Source: Gnetum montanum (lineage: Eukaryota > Streptophyta > Gnetopsida > Gnetales > Gnetaceae). Taken from it: 34,214 nt of DNA. The DNA lies in assembly GCA_015680685.1 (NCBI GenBank), contig MNCI01024020.1, positions 153,461 to 187,674 on the forward strand, read 5' to 3'. Position 1 is the first letter of the stretch; each line of letters begins with the position of its first letter. Positions 19,201 to 27,276 of this stretch are shown here, in pieces. The translations under genes and the position numbers were made by a program. A model generated the notes under the pieces. It saw only the letters and a program-made list of their open reading frames with translations. It was not told where the DNA came from and did not search any database.

Positions 19201-20986
19201 GCCACATAACGGCACCTTCCCTAGAATAGGCTTCGAAATCGTTGCTACCTCCCTCCTGTGTGGAAACCCTAACTTTGGTACCCTAGCTCTGCCCAACACC
19301 TGTCTTTTCGCAGTGTGTGACTGCCCCGTCCTGTTGGCCCTACGATGGCCCATGCGTAGTCACCCTGGAACTCCCCCCGTCTGTAGCTCCCGTTGCCCTT
19401 GTCGTTCCTACTCCCGCTCCCGCTGCCCCCTCTCTTGCCATGCCCTTCCCTCCCACTCCCGCTGCTCCCATTCTTCTATTCTTCTATTGAAATGAAAGAG
19501 AGCAACAATTACATCAGTTTATCAGCTTTACATTATGTTCAAATTGAAAGCCTAGGGCTCATTTTATAGCTTTTGAGAGGGGTACGCAATACATGAAGAG
19601 ACATTAAATCCCTTTTCTCACTCTTGTCTTTGTGCTAGACTAAGGTCTTAACACCTAAAACAACTTTATGAACTTTTTTAACCCCCAACTATCACATGAC
19701 TTGATGAACATTAAAGGTAAACATGATGTAAAACTTGAACATGACTTAAGACAAATATCATGACATGAACATTGAGGGACCAATATAATTTCTAGATTAT
19801 ACTTAACACAAATGTACTCCAGGTGCCAGTTACAACTCTTTCCTTTTTTCTAAAATACATCCAAAATATTTTGTTATCCAAATTTCAATACAAATTTCTG
19901 AAACAGCTCAAGAATCAGCATTTGTGAGAAATTTATCCATAATCTTTAATAGCTTGGAAGCTAATCCAATGGAGAATATCCTAAACAAAGCTTTTCCTCC
20001 TTATGTCGCTGTTTCATACCCACAACATTCCTGAAATACCATTCCATCCTCAAATGCAACGGCACACTGTCCAGAGACTCGTGAAACACTGAAACTAATG
20101 CTACCCCTCTTTTTTCTCTTTTGAAGGATGATATCAAAATCTTCTCCGCTTAGGAGTGAACTTTTAAATTAATATAATTTATATTTAAAATCACTTCAGC
20201 AAGTTTCTTTTTACAAAATGGTGAGTAAACATAAGTCATGATTAAATAGAAAAATATTTGACTAGCAAGTAGCAGATTTTGCTGTCCATCTACCATAGGC
20301 TTCATCCATCATACTTTAACCATGGCGTTGCTGTCCGTCTACAACAGGCTTCACTCATCGTACTTAAACTATGGTGTTTTCAGCTTTTTCTTAACTTACT
20401 CTATTGCTTCCTTTCCATCATCTTGGCTGCACCGATGCACCTTAAGGTTTGGTTTTACCTACATCTTGGCTGTGATTTGTTGCTTAGCTCATACGACTTC
20501 ACATACTCGTGGTTTCACAGTAGTTCATGCTATATAAATCAGCAACTAATTCAATCGCATTATTTTGAAAGAGTCACTCTTTTACACGTACCAATTACTA
20601 AGCATCTTCATTTTAACGTGATGCTATGGCCACTTACGTGTTATTGAGCTTGGGATTACTAAGAGCTTGAATATCTTTTAGTCTAATTGAAAATTTTTAT
20701 GACGGACCTTGTTAACTGAACCTATTTTCAACTAATTTGACCAGGTTTACATGAATTTTGAGAACTGAGGCATCTTCTTTGTTTAGTTTTGGTGATGGTT
20801 GATTTCAAATTTTATTTGATGCAGATGAATAAAAAAAACCCAGGCATGAAAGTTTTCGTTCCTGTTGCGGAAAATGAAATGAAAAGTAAGGAACATGTAT
20901 CGGATAACAGTGGATGCCATTCTGACAGTGAAGATGATGCAAGTGGAGATGAGGACGATGAATTTGCGAGTGACAGAGACCAATAG
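7236..20986 (+). CDS. C9orf85 homologue, DUF2039 family protein (nine exons)
   Basis: The one intact gene of the window. Coding exons: 7236-7273, 7367-7409, 7514-7596, 7695-7733, 11104-11156, 11257-11320, 11450-11492, 11591-11638 and 20825-20986. They total 573 nt, giving 190 residues. All eight introns are GT-AG and every junction keeps frame. The protein begins MSSRRGPPKHQNKFAW, the plant form of the C9orf85/DUF2039 N-terminus, followed by AGHKKNET. Four CxxC pairs follow (Cys43/46, 68/71, 84/87, 94/97), presumably zinc-binding. The core has the conserved RKYGKYK, AVRQAYHTLC and VCAKC. A charged helix precedes RRTLLRAM, and the tail (about 168-190) is Asp/Glu/Ser-rich. The family is conserved from plants to animals; its biochemical role is unknown to me. 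Length matches plant homologues. Intron 8 (9186 bp) holds an antisense LINE. Confidence 0.9.
7367..7409 (+). CDS. DUF2039 gene, coding exon 2
   Basis: Follows TTTATCAG and encodes the rest of Lys13, then FAWRADAGHKKNET. FAW and AGHK.NET are family-conserved. The donor GTAGAT begins at 7410. Intron 1 is 93 bp. Confidence 0.85.
7514..7596 (+). CDS. DUF2039 gene, coding exon 3
   Basis: Follows GAGAGTAG and encodes EPGGRFRPLAEISG, then the first CxxC pair (CNRC) and DQIEWKR. The donor GTGCGT begins at 7597. Intron 2 is 104 bp. The overlapping frame with a longer open stretch is a shadow. Confidence 0.9.
7695..7733 (+). CDS. DUF2039 gene, coding exon 4
   Basis: Follows TTTTGGCAG and encodes KYGKYKMLKEPAK plus two bases of Cys68. 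The donor GTAATA begins at 7734. Intron 4 then runs 3370 bp. Confidence 0.9.
8110..8300 (+). mobile_element. tRNA-derived SINE fragment in intron 4
   Basis: Plus-strand element with A-box-like CTCGAGTGATGCTAAGGTGC (8117-8136) and B-box-like GAGTTTGAGCCTGG (8159-8172) at normal tRNA spacing. The 3' part contains nested inverted repeats (CCCTTAGAAGGG near 8267-8278). A possible 8-bp duplication, GAAGGGAT, is at 8100-8107 and 8293-8300. The same motif also lies within the element's own repeats, so the ends are uncertain. Confidence 0.5.
8842..8957. repeat. 58-bp tandem duplication in intron 4
   Basis: Two adjacent units start CTTCACATCTTTAGCTA at 8842 and 8900. They differ at only a few sites over the shared CTGCTCCCATAG..TATTGTTCACTT. 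It is non-coding and recent enough to align by eye. Confidence 0.75.
9340..9800 (-). mobile_element. 5'-truncated LINE 3' end in intron 4
   Basis: On the minus strand the sequence ends TTGTTAATATAACCCCGACC, then TTTCTCTC and A10 (T run 9340-9349). It matches the 3' end of the full LINE in intron 8 (TTATATTAA preceded by T-run/GA-rich sequence near 13573-13600). No domain is left. An A-rich block at 9823-9851 lies near the right edge but points the other way. The right boundary is a guess. Confidence 0.45.
9960..10190 (+). promoter_or_regulatory. Possible LTR promoter with heat-shock-element-like motifs
   Basis: GAATCTAGAAGGTTCC at 9981-9996 fits alternating GAA/TTC heat-shock element units. 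TTCTAGAG (10027-10034) and TAGAAACC (10040-10047) follow, then TATTTAAA at 10060-10067. A stretch with CAAGAGCTCTGCACTGC comes next. The order suggests the U3/R part of a small LTR, perhaps copia-type, but no LTR ends or internal region are identified. Confidence 0.25.
10841..10955 (+). mobile_element. Truncated Au-like SINE with 12-bp TSD
   Basis: The 91-bp insert (10853-10943) contains GTAGCTGACCCCATTTTGTT followed by GGGACAAGGTTAGGG and a (GAT)n tail. This resembles the 3' end of Au-type plant SINEs (GCTGACCCCA...GTGGGA...(TTG)n). ATCCTGCCTACC flanks it at 10841-10852 and 10944-10955, a perfect 12-bp target-site duplication. The 5' part with the Pol III boxes is missing. Confidence 0.7.
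11104..11156 (+). CDS. DUF2039 gene, coding exon 5
   Basis: Follows TTTGCATAG. It completes Cys68 of the second CxxC pair and encodes NQCGNRAVRQAYHTLCA. The donor GTGAGC begins at 11157. Confidence 0.9.
11257..11320 (+). CDS. DUF2039 gene, coding exon 6
   Basis: Follows GTATATTAG and encodes SCAKQRRVCAKCSCPADSIVG. It carries Cys87, the partner of Cys84 from exon 5, plus Cys94, Cys97 and Cys99. The donor GTAAAT begins at 11321. Intron 5 is 100 bp. Confidence 0.9.
11450..11492 (+). CDS. DUF2039 gene, coding exon 7
   Basis: Follows ACTTGCAG and encodes RDLDEVESERKQLEE, the start of the charged helix. The donor GTAACA begins at 11493. Intron 6 is 129 bp. Confidence 0.9.
11527..11541. repeat. 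(AATT)n microsatellite in intron 7
   Basis: A short run of TTAA/AATT units. It is too short to be more than a low-complexity tract within the 98-bp intron 7. Confidence 0.6.
11591..11638 (+). CDS. DUF2039 gene, coding exon 8
   Basis: Follows TTATCTAG and encodes ALKYAKERERRTLLRA, exactly 16 codons. The donor GTAAGA begins at 11639. Intron 7 is 98 bp and intron 8 is 9186 bp. Confidence 0.9.
12531..12755. repeat. Degenerate ~30-bp minisatellite in intron 8
   Basis: Seven or eight imperfect units of about 22-30 bp, each beginning ACATAT(T/C)TGCACAACATA-like. Clear starts lie near 12531, 12561, 12583, 12613 and 12669. The minus-strand open frames here merely translate the repeat (recurrent CCANLC-type peptides) and are not genes. 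Confidence 0.65.
12818..13040. repeat. 123-bp tandem duplication in intron 8
   Basis: CTCTGGAGTGTAGTCCTAGC at 12818 and CTCTAGAGCATAGTCCTAGC at 12941 begin two units. Both continue with AGTGGAGAGC, and the recurring theme GACACTTAGA.AAAT occurs in both. Together with the minisatellite just upstream this is a locally repetitive block. Confidence 0.65.
13563..13572. repeat. Left LINE target-site duplication
   Basis: TTCTTCTATT, repeated at 19479-19488. Both copies are followed a few bases later by GAAA. Confidence 0.6.
13590..14864 (-). pseudogene. Unrecognised 3' coding extension of the LINE
   Basis: Downstream of zf-RVT the minus strand stays open for 139 codons (14864-14445) and again for 142 codons (14298-13870). 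The first has a VPTLAATLG ... FFHGPIPR ... WREVVILVERYF pattern. The second is Gln/Glu/Lys-rich and looks helical, possibly coiled-coil (ERKQWQLHWEQIQNKVQ). Neither matches a domain I can name. A plus-strand frame overlaps (14458-14853). They could be the degraded ORF2 tail, a third ORF, or 3' UTR that stays open by composition. Confidence 0.35.
14901..18046 (-). pseudogene. LINE ORF2: endonuclease, reverse transcriptase, zf-RVT; broken
   Basis: Starts at ATG 18046: MKVLTWNCQGQGPLYKSN ... CLQETKLQTLER, the N-terminus of the APE-type endonuclease. WVLLGDFNQRLHCWEKLGG lies near 17680-17620. The reverse transcriptase is recognisable from about 16800 (FSQEELWRAM) through VRPNQVGFVKG (about 16475), KLDITKAYD, and the catalytic YADDTMIF (about 16055) to near 15905. 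A C-terminal zf-RVT domain (KGHLPKKIKAF, then CPLCNDGSKTLDHLIGAC) is at 15290-14901. Frameshifts and stops interrupt it many times. The known role of this protein is target-primed reverse transcription. Confidence 0.85.
18115..19471 (-). pseudogene. LINE ORF1 (DUF4283, zf-CCHC_4), broken
   Basis: It probably starts at ATG 19471, only a few bases from the element's 5' end, with a Gly/Ala-rich N-terminus. The DUF4283 RNA-binding-like domain spans 19161-18850 (FVSEGVHPRMDLICKW, then LLFSFHTAEDRDRVLLGGPW). A frameshift follows, then MDCMGYAHFCVWQSLWSEDR and the zinc-knuckle region near 18680-18640. There CRTYGKGHLTSEC has Tyr where the second Cys of the knuckle should be. The C-terminal part (18627-18115) is Pro/Ser/Gly-rich and disordered-looking. 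In related LINEs this protein coats the RNA. At least two frameshifts and several stops are present. Confidence 0.75.
19479..19488. repeat. Right LINE target-site duplication
   Basis: TTCTTCTATT, matching 13563-13572. The motif also overlaps a second copy beginning at 19471, so the exact 5' end of the element is uncertain by about 8 bp. Confidence 0.6.
19489..20280. other. Remaining intron 8 sequence, no gene seen
   Basis: AT-rich intronic DNA between the LINE and the 49-bp duplication. No coding frame, RNA gene or recognisable transposon end was found. Confidence 0.5.
20281..20378. repeat. 49-bp tandem duplication in intron 8
   Basis: Units begin GCTGTCCATCTACCATAGGC at 20281 and GCTGTCCGTCTACAACAGGC at 20330, each ending near ACCATGGCG / ACTATGGTG. 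The overlapping open frame at 20279-20647 has no domain. Confidence 0.7.
20825..20986 (+). CDS. DUF2039 gene, coding exon 9 (terminal)
   Basis: Follows TTTGATGCAG and encodes 53 residues beginning MNKKNPGMKV. The exon ends in an acidic Ser/Asp/Glu tail and TAG at 20984-20986. The Met after LLRA restores the conserved LLRAM, which supports joining across the very long intron. The first AATAAA seen downstream is at 22072, so the poly(A) site is uncertain. Confidence 0.85.
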   Translation: MNKKNPGMKVFVPVAENEMKSKEHVSDNSGCHSDSEDDASGDEDDEFASDRDQ

Positions 20987-22469
20987 CAAAATGCGTATGG
21001 AATTAGAGGTTCAAAATGACTGTAATTCGTCAGGTTGCCTAAGCGTTGACATTATTATGGTGACGGACATTTTGAGATTACTTCCAAGTTAGTTGGATGC
21101 GTCATTAGTTTTCAGTGATTTTCTTTTCATTTCACATTGATTTTAAGAACAGAAACGTTTTATGATGCCTTTTCAATTTATACAATTATCAGTTTAAGAC
21201 TTTTTAGATTCTATCGAGCATCATTCGGCTGTAATGGCTTGGATTTCAATGTCTGGAAGCTTTGTGGACCAGTTTTGATTATCACTACCATTACATGTCT
21301 GATGTCAGATGTTTGAGAAAATATCATTGATAAAATTTCGGTGCTATTACTTTAGTGATATTATTGATGCAAAAATTATATATAAAGTAGGAGCTTTTTA
21401 AAAAGCTTTTTCATATATTTTAATGCTTTGCATTTTGTTTTTTTTTAACGATTTAGAATCTTATTTTAATATTAATTCATAGGATTCCATGTTATCCGTG
21501 GGTGATGTGCTAAACAACATGGATCAGGGTTTGATATTCTTTTCATTTAAGGTAACTGTTGTATAGGTTTCTTGTGTGGATACAGGGAGGATTATGCTTT
21601 GCTTTATAGTAGTGTACAAAATTTTAAGGTTTATTTTAATTGTTTAGGTTGAGCTTCTTTAAACGTTTATTTTCGGCGGTAATCAGATACCCTATTTAGC
21701 TGTAAAATACAAGTAAAAATCAAAGTTTCACGTAATAATATGGAGGATTAAGGCAACTAATAACCATATCTCTGTTTGGCAATACCTGTCCATGTATCTC
21801 GTACATTATTATACAAGTCTTGGCTTGGCTTGGGAACCCTAGATTCTGTAAAAAGTTTTTTTAGGTTCAGTTTTATTATAATAGTTATTTGTTATATGTA
21901 TATACTTGCTAGTTTTTAGACAAACTAATCAATTATGGATATGTTAAAATTTAATTTTTATTAACACTTACATTTTAAGAAGGAGCTTTCTTTTATGTTT
22001 TTATAACTAGATTTTATAAATTTGCATGGAAAGGTGTTCGAAGACTTCCTAGTGTATATATTATGTTTCATAATAAAATTCTTAGTATTTATTAACATCT
22101 TTACATTTTAGATAAAAGCTTCCCTTTCTATTGTTATACGAATTGGATTTTATAAGTTTAGATGAAATGGTATTAGAAGGTTACCTAGTACATAACAAAA
22201 ATTTAAGGAGCATGTCATATGCAAAATAGTGATGGTATTAGTATTTGTCAAATTCATACCTTGAACATTAGCTTGTCCAACATCTCACTTAGCTAAAAGC
22301 TTTATCGGTATCCCATGCTATGAATAGTTATGGTGTAATCTATTCATTATGTTAAATGTTATTAGGAAGACTTGAAACTTCTACTACATACTAATACATA
22401 ATAGAATCATGTTATTTAATTTTTTTAGTTATTGAAACATAAAGGTATAAATTGCAACACTATAAGTGC
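20987..22469. other. 3' flank of the DUF2039 gene, no gene seen
   Basis: AT-rich sequence that must include the 3' UTR. AATAAA occurs at 22072-22077, over 1 kb past the stop. No other clear poly(A) signal or coding sequence was found. A 131-bp duplication lies at about 21957-22205. Confidence 0.45.
21957..22205. repeat. 131-bp tandem duplication downstream of the gene
   Basis: TATTAACACTTACATTTTAAG (about 21959) and TATTAACATCTTTACATTTTA (about 22090) open two diverged units. Both contain GATTTTATAAxTTT..ATG.AA and CCTAGTxxATA in the same order. Confidence 0.55.
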
Positions 22470-22632
22470 AAGTGTGTGTTAGAACCCTAAAATAATTTTA
22501 ATATAGGTACATCTCAAGATATATAGTCTAATTAGAATTTTATAACTTAGCATTGCTCCATAGAATCAAACCCATGATTGGAGCTTTCAAGTCAAGAGTT
22601 TTATCATTAGGTTAACACCTTATCATTATTTT
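22470..22632 (-). mobile_element. tRNA-derived SINE (same family as 4909-5059)
   Basis: Minus-strand copy: AAGGTGTTAACCTAATG (A-box-like, about 22606-22622), B-box GGGTTTGATTCTA (22561-22573), body GCAATGCTAAGTTATAAA, GTACCTATATTA, then TTAGGGTTCTAACAC. The tail is CA-rich, and no target-site duplication is clear. It is the fifth SINE in the window on the minus strand and the fourth of this family. Confidence 0.6.
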
Positions 22633-23759
22633 GAAATGAGGTTAGGGTTTTTCCAAGGATAACAGGTAAAATAGAGATTCAAATTAATTCATATGCATAG
22701 CATTTTAGAAGAGCATAAACCATTGATTTTTACTACACTTTTGTAAGGCTAAATGCCACAATCTCATTGTGACTTTCCATGCCATTGTAATATGTGTTAC
22801 TATCTTTTTAAAGATTTTTCTAAACCCAAAACTTTCATTTCCTTAGACATAAACAACATTATACTTTCATAGAACTTTCATATAACATAAAGTTGCCTCA
22901 AGTATGACTTGAATTGGCAACACTCTTAGACAATAAGATAACTGCTTGAGCAATCCTTCATTGGCACACTCTTATCTATAACTTTTAGTGCTATTGTGAT
23001 TAGTGTTGTACATGATTGATGTGACCATGACTTGCAACTAGTTGTGAGTTGACCTTAATTTTTAGCACTCTCAACAATGGGCTGAAATTAGGAAAAAGTG
23101 TATTATGCATTATAAAGTGATGGTAGTATAACAGAAACACCTTATCTAACTCAACCAATCATTTAAATTTAATAAGATTGTTCAAAGATACAAGGAATCA
23201 CTCTTATTATCACTCCATCCTTTAATTGAATGAATTAATGTTTCGAGTAGTTCATAGTTTCATGACTTATTTCTAAGTCATAATTCCTTACTATAAAACC
23301 AAATAATATAATAATGAAACATAATAAAATTAATATTATCTATTTTTAGAATAATATAATTGGTTATTATCTAATGTTGGAATAATAAATTGATATCACC
23401 TATTGCTATGAAGATACTTATTTCAAGATTAAATGTCATGATGAATAATTAATCTTAGAAAAGTAATCGAATGCCAAAGTTGTAAAGGTATCGAATATAA
23501 TTAAAACACAAACTAAAAGTTACTATATTAAGTGATGAGTCTTCCCATGGCATTTTGTAAGTTGACTGAACTTGAGAAGTATTTCTCACCATGTGTTTGC
23601 AATTTTTGTATACATGGTTGTGGTTTCTACTTCTCAGGTTTACCCTAGCTTTCCATATCATACTTCCAGGTTTGGTGCATGTTTTGGACTTCCTAGTATG
23701 TTTTTGGCTTCATTTAGAAACCTTAGTAACATTCTAATATGTTCTATGGTGTTCTAGTT
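22633..23759. other. AT-rich intergenic DNA, no gene seen
   Basis: Sequence with no coding frame longer than about 70 codons and no recognisable family, RNA gene or repeat ends. Confidence 0.5.
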
Positions 23760-24240
23760 CTCATTTGAAACTAATGAGCGAAGTGTGTTGGGAGGGGTGT
23801 GCTAACTACCCAATGTTAATGTACCCTTTGCGTTAACATAGGGACATTGATGCACCCCTTGGGTAGGCTTGGTTTGGTTCCTTTACTCTTGGGTTATCTC
23901 TAGTGTGTTTTCGGGTTGCCTAGGCTATGTTGACGGATCTCCATTGACGCTTGGGCACTAGTGAACATTTGTCCTTGGGTTGCAAAAATTATAAATACCC
24001 AGGATGAGCTCTCACACTTAGCAATTTATTTATAGCATTTTCATTTAGCTTTTGGTATTTGGTTTTGTGGGAAGAGCTCTTCCTTCCTTGCATAAGTTGA
24101 TGTTTTGAGTCATTACTTTTACAAGTGTGGTTAGACTCTGTTAGAGGGCTACCTTGCTTAAGTAGCTTGGAAATATTTGGTTGATGCAAAGTCTACTGTT
24201 TGTATGATGAACAAAGTTCATGGTTTTTCCTTATTGCACT
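23760..24240 (+). repeat. LTR-like promoter region
   Basis: TATAAATA at 23990-23997 follows a U3-like stretch with related motifs in both orientations (AATGTTAATGTACCC, GTTAACATAGGGACATTGATG). This layout is the same as in the two clear LTRs of the window. A decayed gag lies downstream. TGGTAACACGAG near 24565 faintly resembles an initiator-Met primer binding site (TGGTATCAGAGC). Neither LTR edge can be fixed. Confidence 0.35.
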
Positions 24241-24889
24241 ATTAATGCCTTAAACATTAAAATATTAAAAATATTTATTTAATTTCTATTTGATTAAGCT
24301 ATGATGATTCATTCCTTATCCAAGGAGGTCATAACTGTACAACATGGTGTTGGGCTATTAAGGTTTTGAATAAGGGTTATATTTATCATATTTAGTGTGT
24401 GGTGTTACACTTGTCCCTAAGAGCCATTGTAACATGAGCATTGCACTTGTTCCTAAGAGGGATTGCTATGCTTGGATGTTTATTATTGTTCTATTTCTTA
24501 TAAACATAAAATCCATAAAAATTATAAAACATAGAATTGTAAATATTTTCTCTATCCTCTAGCATGGTAACACGAGTTTTCATTTGTATTATATCTATTA
24601 CAATCTCTTCTATATTTATTGAACGCAACAATATGTATGAGTGCTTTTGGCAATCTACTCAAAATCATTTTCAAAGTTTCGATCGAATTGTATGGCGTTT
24701 TGTATGATAAATCCCATTGGTCCAAATTGGTGGGACCTCTATCATTGGTGTTGTTCCTAGGTAGGCTATTGATCAATTGTTTGGAAATGCTTGTACATTC
24801 CTAATTTTAACATTTAATCAAATGAAGTATGTGTTCTTTAGTCTTGTGTGTAGGTTTTGTGCACAAATGAGATGACAAATAGTGCTAAG

Positions 24890-25200
24890 AGTCCACCAAA
24901 GACCTCTTGAAATGCATCAAAATGAAGCAGGGCTTTTGTCACATTTGGCCATTTGAAGGATGTGACCTTTCCACTGTTCATGTTGGCTTATGATCAAGAT
25001 AAGCAAGAAAAGTGGAGAGACACTCATGGATGATTTTCTAGGGGACCAATTTCAGCTATTCCGGGTGATCTTAAGGAGGTCTTGATCGACATGGGACTAG
25101 AGGATGAATCTGCATCATACATAGCTTGTGAGTTGGTGTATGATGAATATGAACCTTTGTATGTGCAAGATCTTCAAGATTGAATGGTGGAGGAGGAGGC
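24890..25200 (+). pseudogene. Unidentified coding remnant upstream of gag
   Basis: One frame contains KDVTFPLFMLAYDQDKQEKW and, after a stop, VLIDMGLEDESASYIACELV. The codon pattern looks protein-like, and its place between an LTR-like region and gag suggests an N-terminal gag segment. No family is recognised and stops are present. Confidence 0.25.
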
Positions 25201-25369
25201 TAGACAATTTTTCATCTAAGCATTTAGGTGAACAGCAAGAGGATAAAGTAGATAAGAAGGGCAAAGGACCAATCTATCATGAAGACCCATGATCAAGTAT
25301 TGTTAACTAAAGTGTAACTGGAACTTAGAATGATGATCTCCTTCCAAAGTTCTAGCACTTTTATTTGTG

Positions 25370-26545
25370 TGGACCTTTTGATGATGATGATGCCCCTTTG
25401 TTTCATTGGGGTTATTATCATGAGCTTACTAAAGCTATGCACATTCAAAGGAAGTTGTGATAACAAGATTAAGAGAATTAACATGGTCGATCTACCAAGA
25501 TACAGAGGGTATACTAGTGATGATCCCCAACTTTATATGCAAGCCTTTGACAATGCTTGCTATCTTTAAGGGATCATGAGTGATTGGTAGAAGTTGCAGT
25601 TATTTCCCCGCACCTTCATTGAACATGCAGAAACATGGTATAAATCTTTGCCATCCAAATGCTTTTATAGATGGGTAGATGTGGTTAAGATCTTCTATAC
25701 AAAATTTCAAACATCTGAAAGAAGATGACTAGATGGAGGAAAGGAGCCTATGAACCTCTTGACATCACCATGGAGAGGTATATGAAAACTTATTATCACT
25801 ATTTGAACCATGGCTTTAGCTAAGGAGATTAGTTAATGCACATTGTAGAAGGCCTAGGGTAGAAAACAAGAGAATGTATGGACATGGATGTGACAGGCTA
25901 TGTACACAAACAATTTATGGCCTAAATCAAAGTGCGCTTGGATACCATAGCAAGCATAGAGGGTTAGTGGTGAAAGTGATACTCCATTGAGGATTACAAT
26001 TGCAACTTAGTGCATAGAAGGGAGGCTAAAAATATTGAAGGCATTCCATTGTAGTTAAGGTCCTAGTGCAAGATCAAGTTAGAATAAATAGGGACTTGAC
26101 AGATAACATTGTAGCTAAGGTCTTGGTGCAAGATGAAGTCAAATTAAATAAGGCCTTAAGAAACTTTGCTCATAGAGTGGACTAGGTTTGGGACATGATG
26201 GATGAAAAAAAATGATCACTACTTTTAAAGATATTGAGGGTAAGGTGTTTGAATCTACAACCAAAGTAGTTGTATCGCATGAACATAAAAAGAGGTATGA
26301 AGAAAAGGGTAAAGACAAGCTATCTCATTTTAAGGGCATTCATGAAGATCCAAATAAGGCTTCTTCATTTTTTGATGATGAGGGTCCTTGTGAATACTAT
26401 GCAGACCTTCATCATTCACAATGTTACCCAATCATGGCTTTCATGATTGATGATATGGGACAATCTGGGATGCATTTCAATCCAAATTTCATCAAAAGGC
26501 AAATAAGGAGGACTCCATACCTTGATTATTTGTACTATCTTTGAG
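25370..26545 (+). pseudogene. Gypsy-type gag, decayed (plus-strand copy)
   Basis: Aligns block by block with the minus-strand gag at 32190-34138. FDDDDAPL corresponds to FDDDESLL; DLPRYRGYTSDDPQLYMQAF to NIPKFARCYNSNPQHHIQAF; LFPRTFIEHAETWYKSL to IFPRTLINEEKSFYRSL. ITMERYMKTYYHYLNHGF corresponds to VALDKYYSLLHRCLGHGF. These blocks correspond to the Retrotrans_gag core. A zinc-knuckle remnant CEYYADLHHSQCYP (about 26388-26430) has Tyr for the second Cys. Many stops and at least two frame changes are present. Gag would form the particle around the element RNA; this copy cannot. Confidence 0.7.
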
Positions 26546-27276
26546 GTTCATATTTGTAGCCGATACAATAGTACCAACAGTGTTAAGCTCCAAATTCTTA
26601 GGGTGCTACTCTATGGAATCTTTCCACTTCTATCCCACAACAAATAGTGCTTCTTCCTAACTCCTACTTTGAAGGTGCATAGATAGGTGCTTATCAATCC
26701 CCATTGATGACACCTCAGCAGTGCCTACCTTCTCCAAGCAGTCCTACCAATTAAGCTTCCTCCTAGCAATAGTAGCTTCTACTTATGGATCCCATGCAAG
26801 GTGGGATACCTAATCTACCATAGTCAAGGAAAGCCAAATTGTGTAATATTTTTTTATTGTATCGATCCTTCTTCCATGCACGTTGTTAGGAAATATTACT
26901 AATTTCTTGTTGATTTGGTTATGAGGGAAAATTCTATTGATTTGATTGTTGGGAGGGGAAGGGGGAATTAAGGTCCCATGGTAGAAAGTTCTATCATAAG
27001 CATAGATGTGACAATTACTAGATTGGGTTCACATCATCCTCTTCATCTTAGGAAGAGGATAATCATGCATCTAGATAAAAGTCCACATTCAAGAGGTCTT
27101 GGTAAAATTCCTTGATCATAATCAAATTGCAATATCTACTTTAAGAACCAGTTCCACATCCATGTCTAGAAGAGGTAAGAAGATGGCATATAAGGATGGT
27201 GATGTTGTTACCATTCCCATGTCTACAGTGGCTACATGAGTAGTCAAAGAAGGATATTTGCCTGAAAAATGATTAG

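Larger units (their letters stand above)
13573..19478 (-). mobile_element. Near-complete L1-type LINE, antisense in intron 8
   Basis: About 5.9 kb on the minus strand. Right to left it holds ORF1 (DUF4283, zinc knuckle), ORF2 (endonuclease, reverse transcriptase, zf-RVT) and an unrecognised 3' coding extension. TTCTTCTATT flanks it at 13563-13572 and 19479-19488 (a further copy starts at 19471), fitting a 10-bp target-site duplication. At the left edge the plus strand runs TTTGAAAAAAAG, so the poly(A) tail is very short. Base composition shifts visibly to G+C-rich inside and AT-rich outside. All reading frames are broken, so it is dead, but it keeps both ends. Confidence 0.8.

Noticed and set aside
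24619-24804. 61-codon plus-strand open frame as a gene
   Set aside because: No domain; lies in the AT-rich leader between an LTR-like region and gag.
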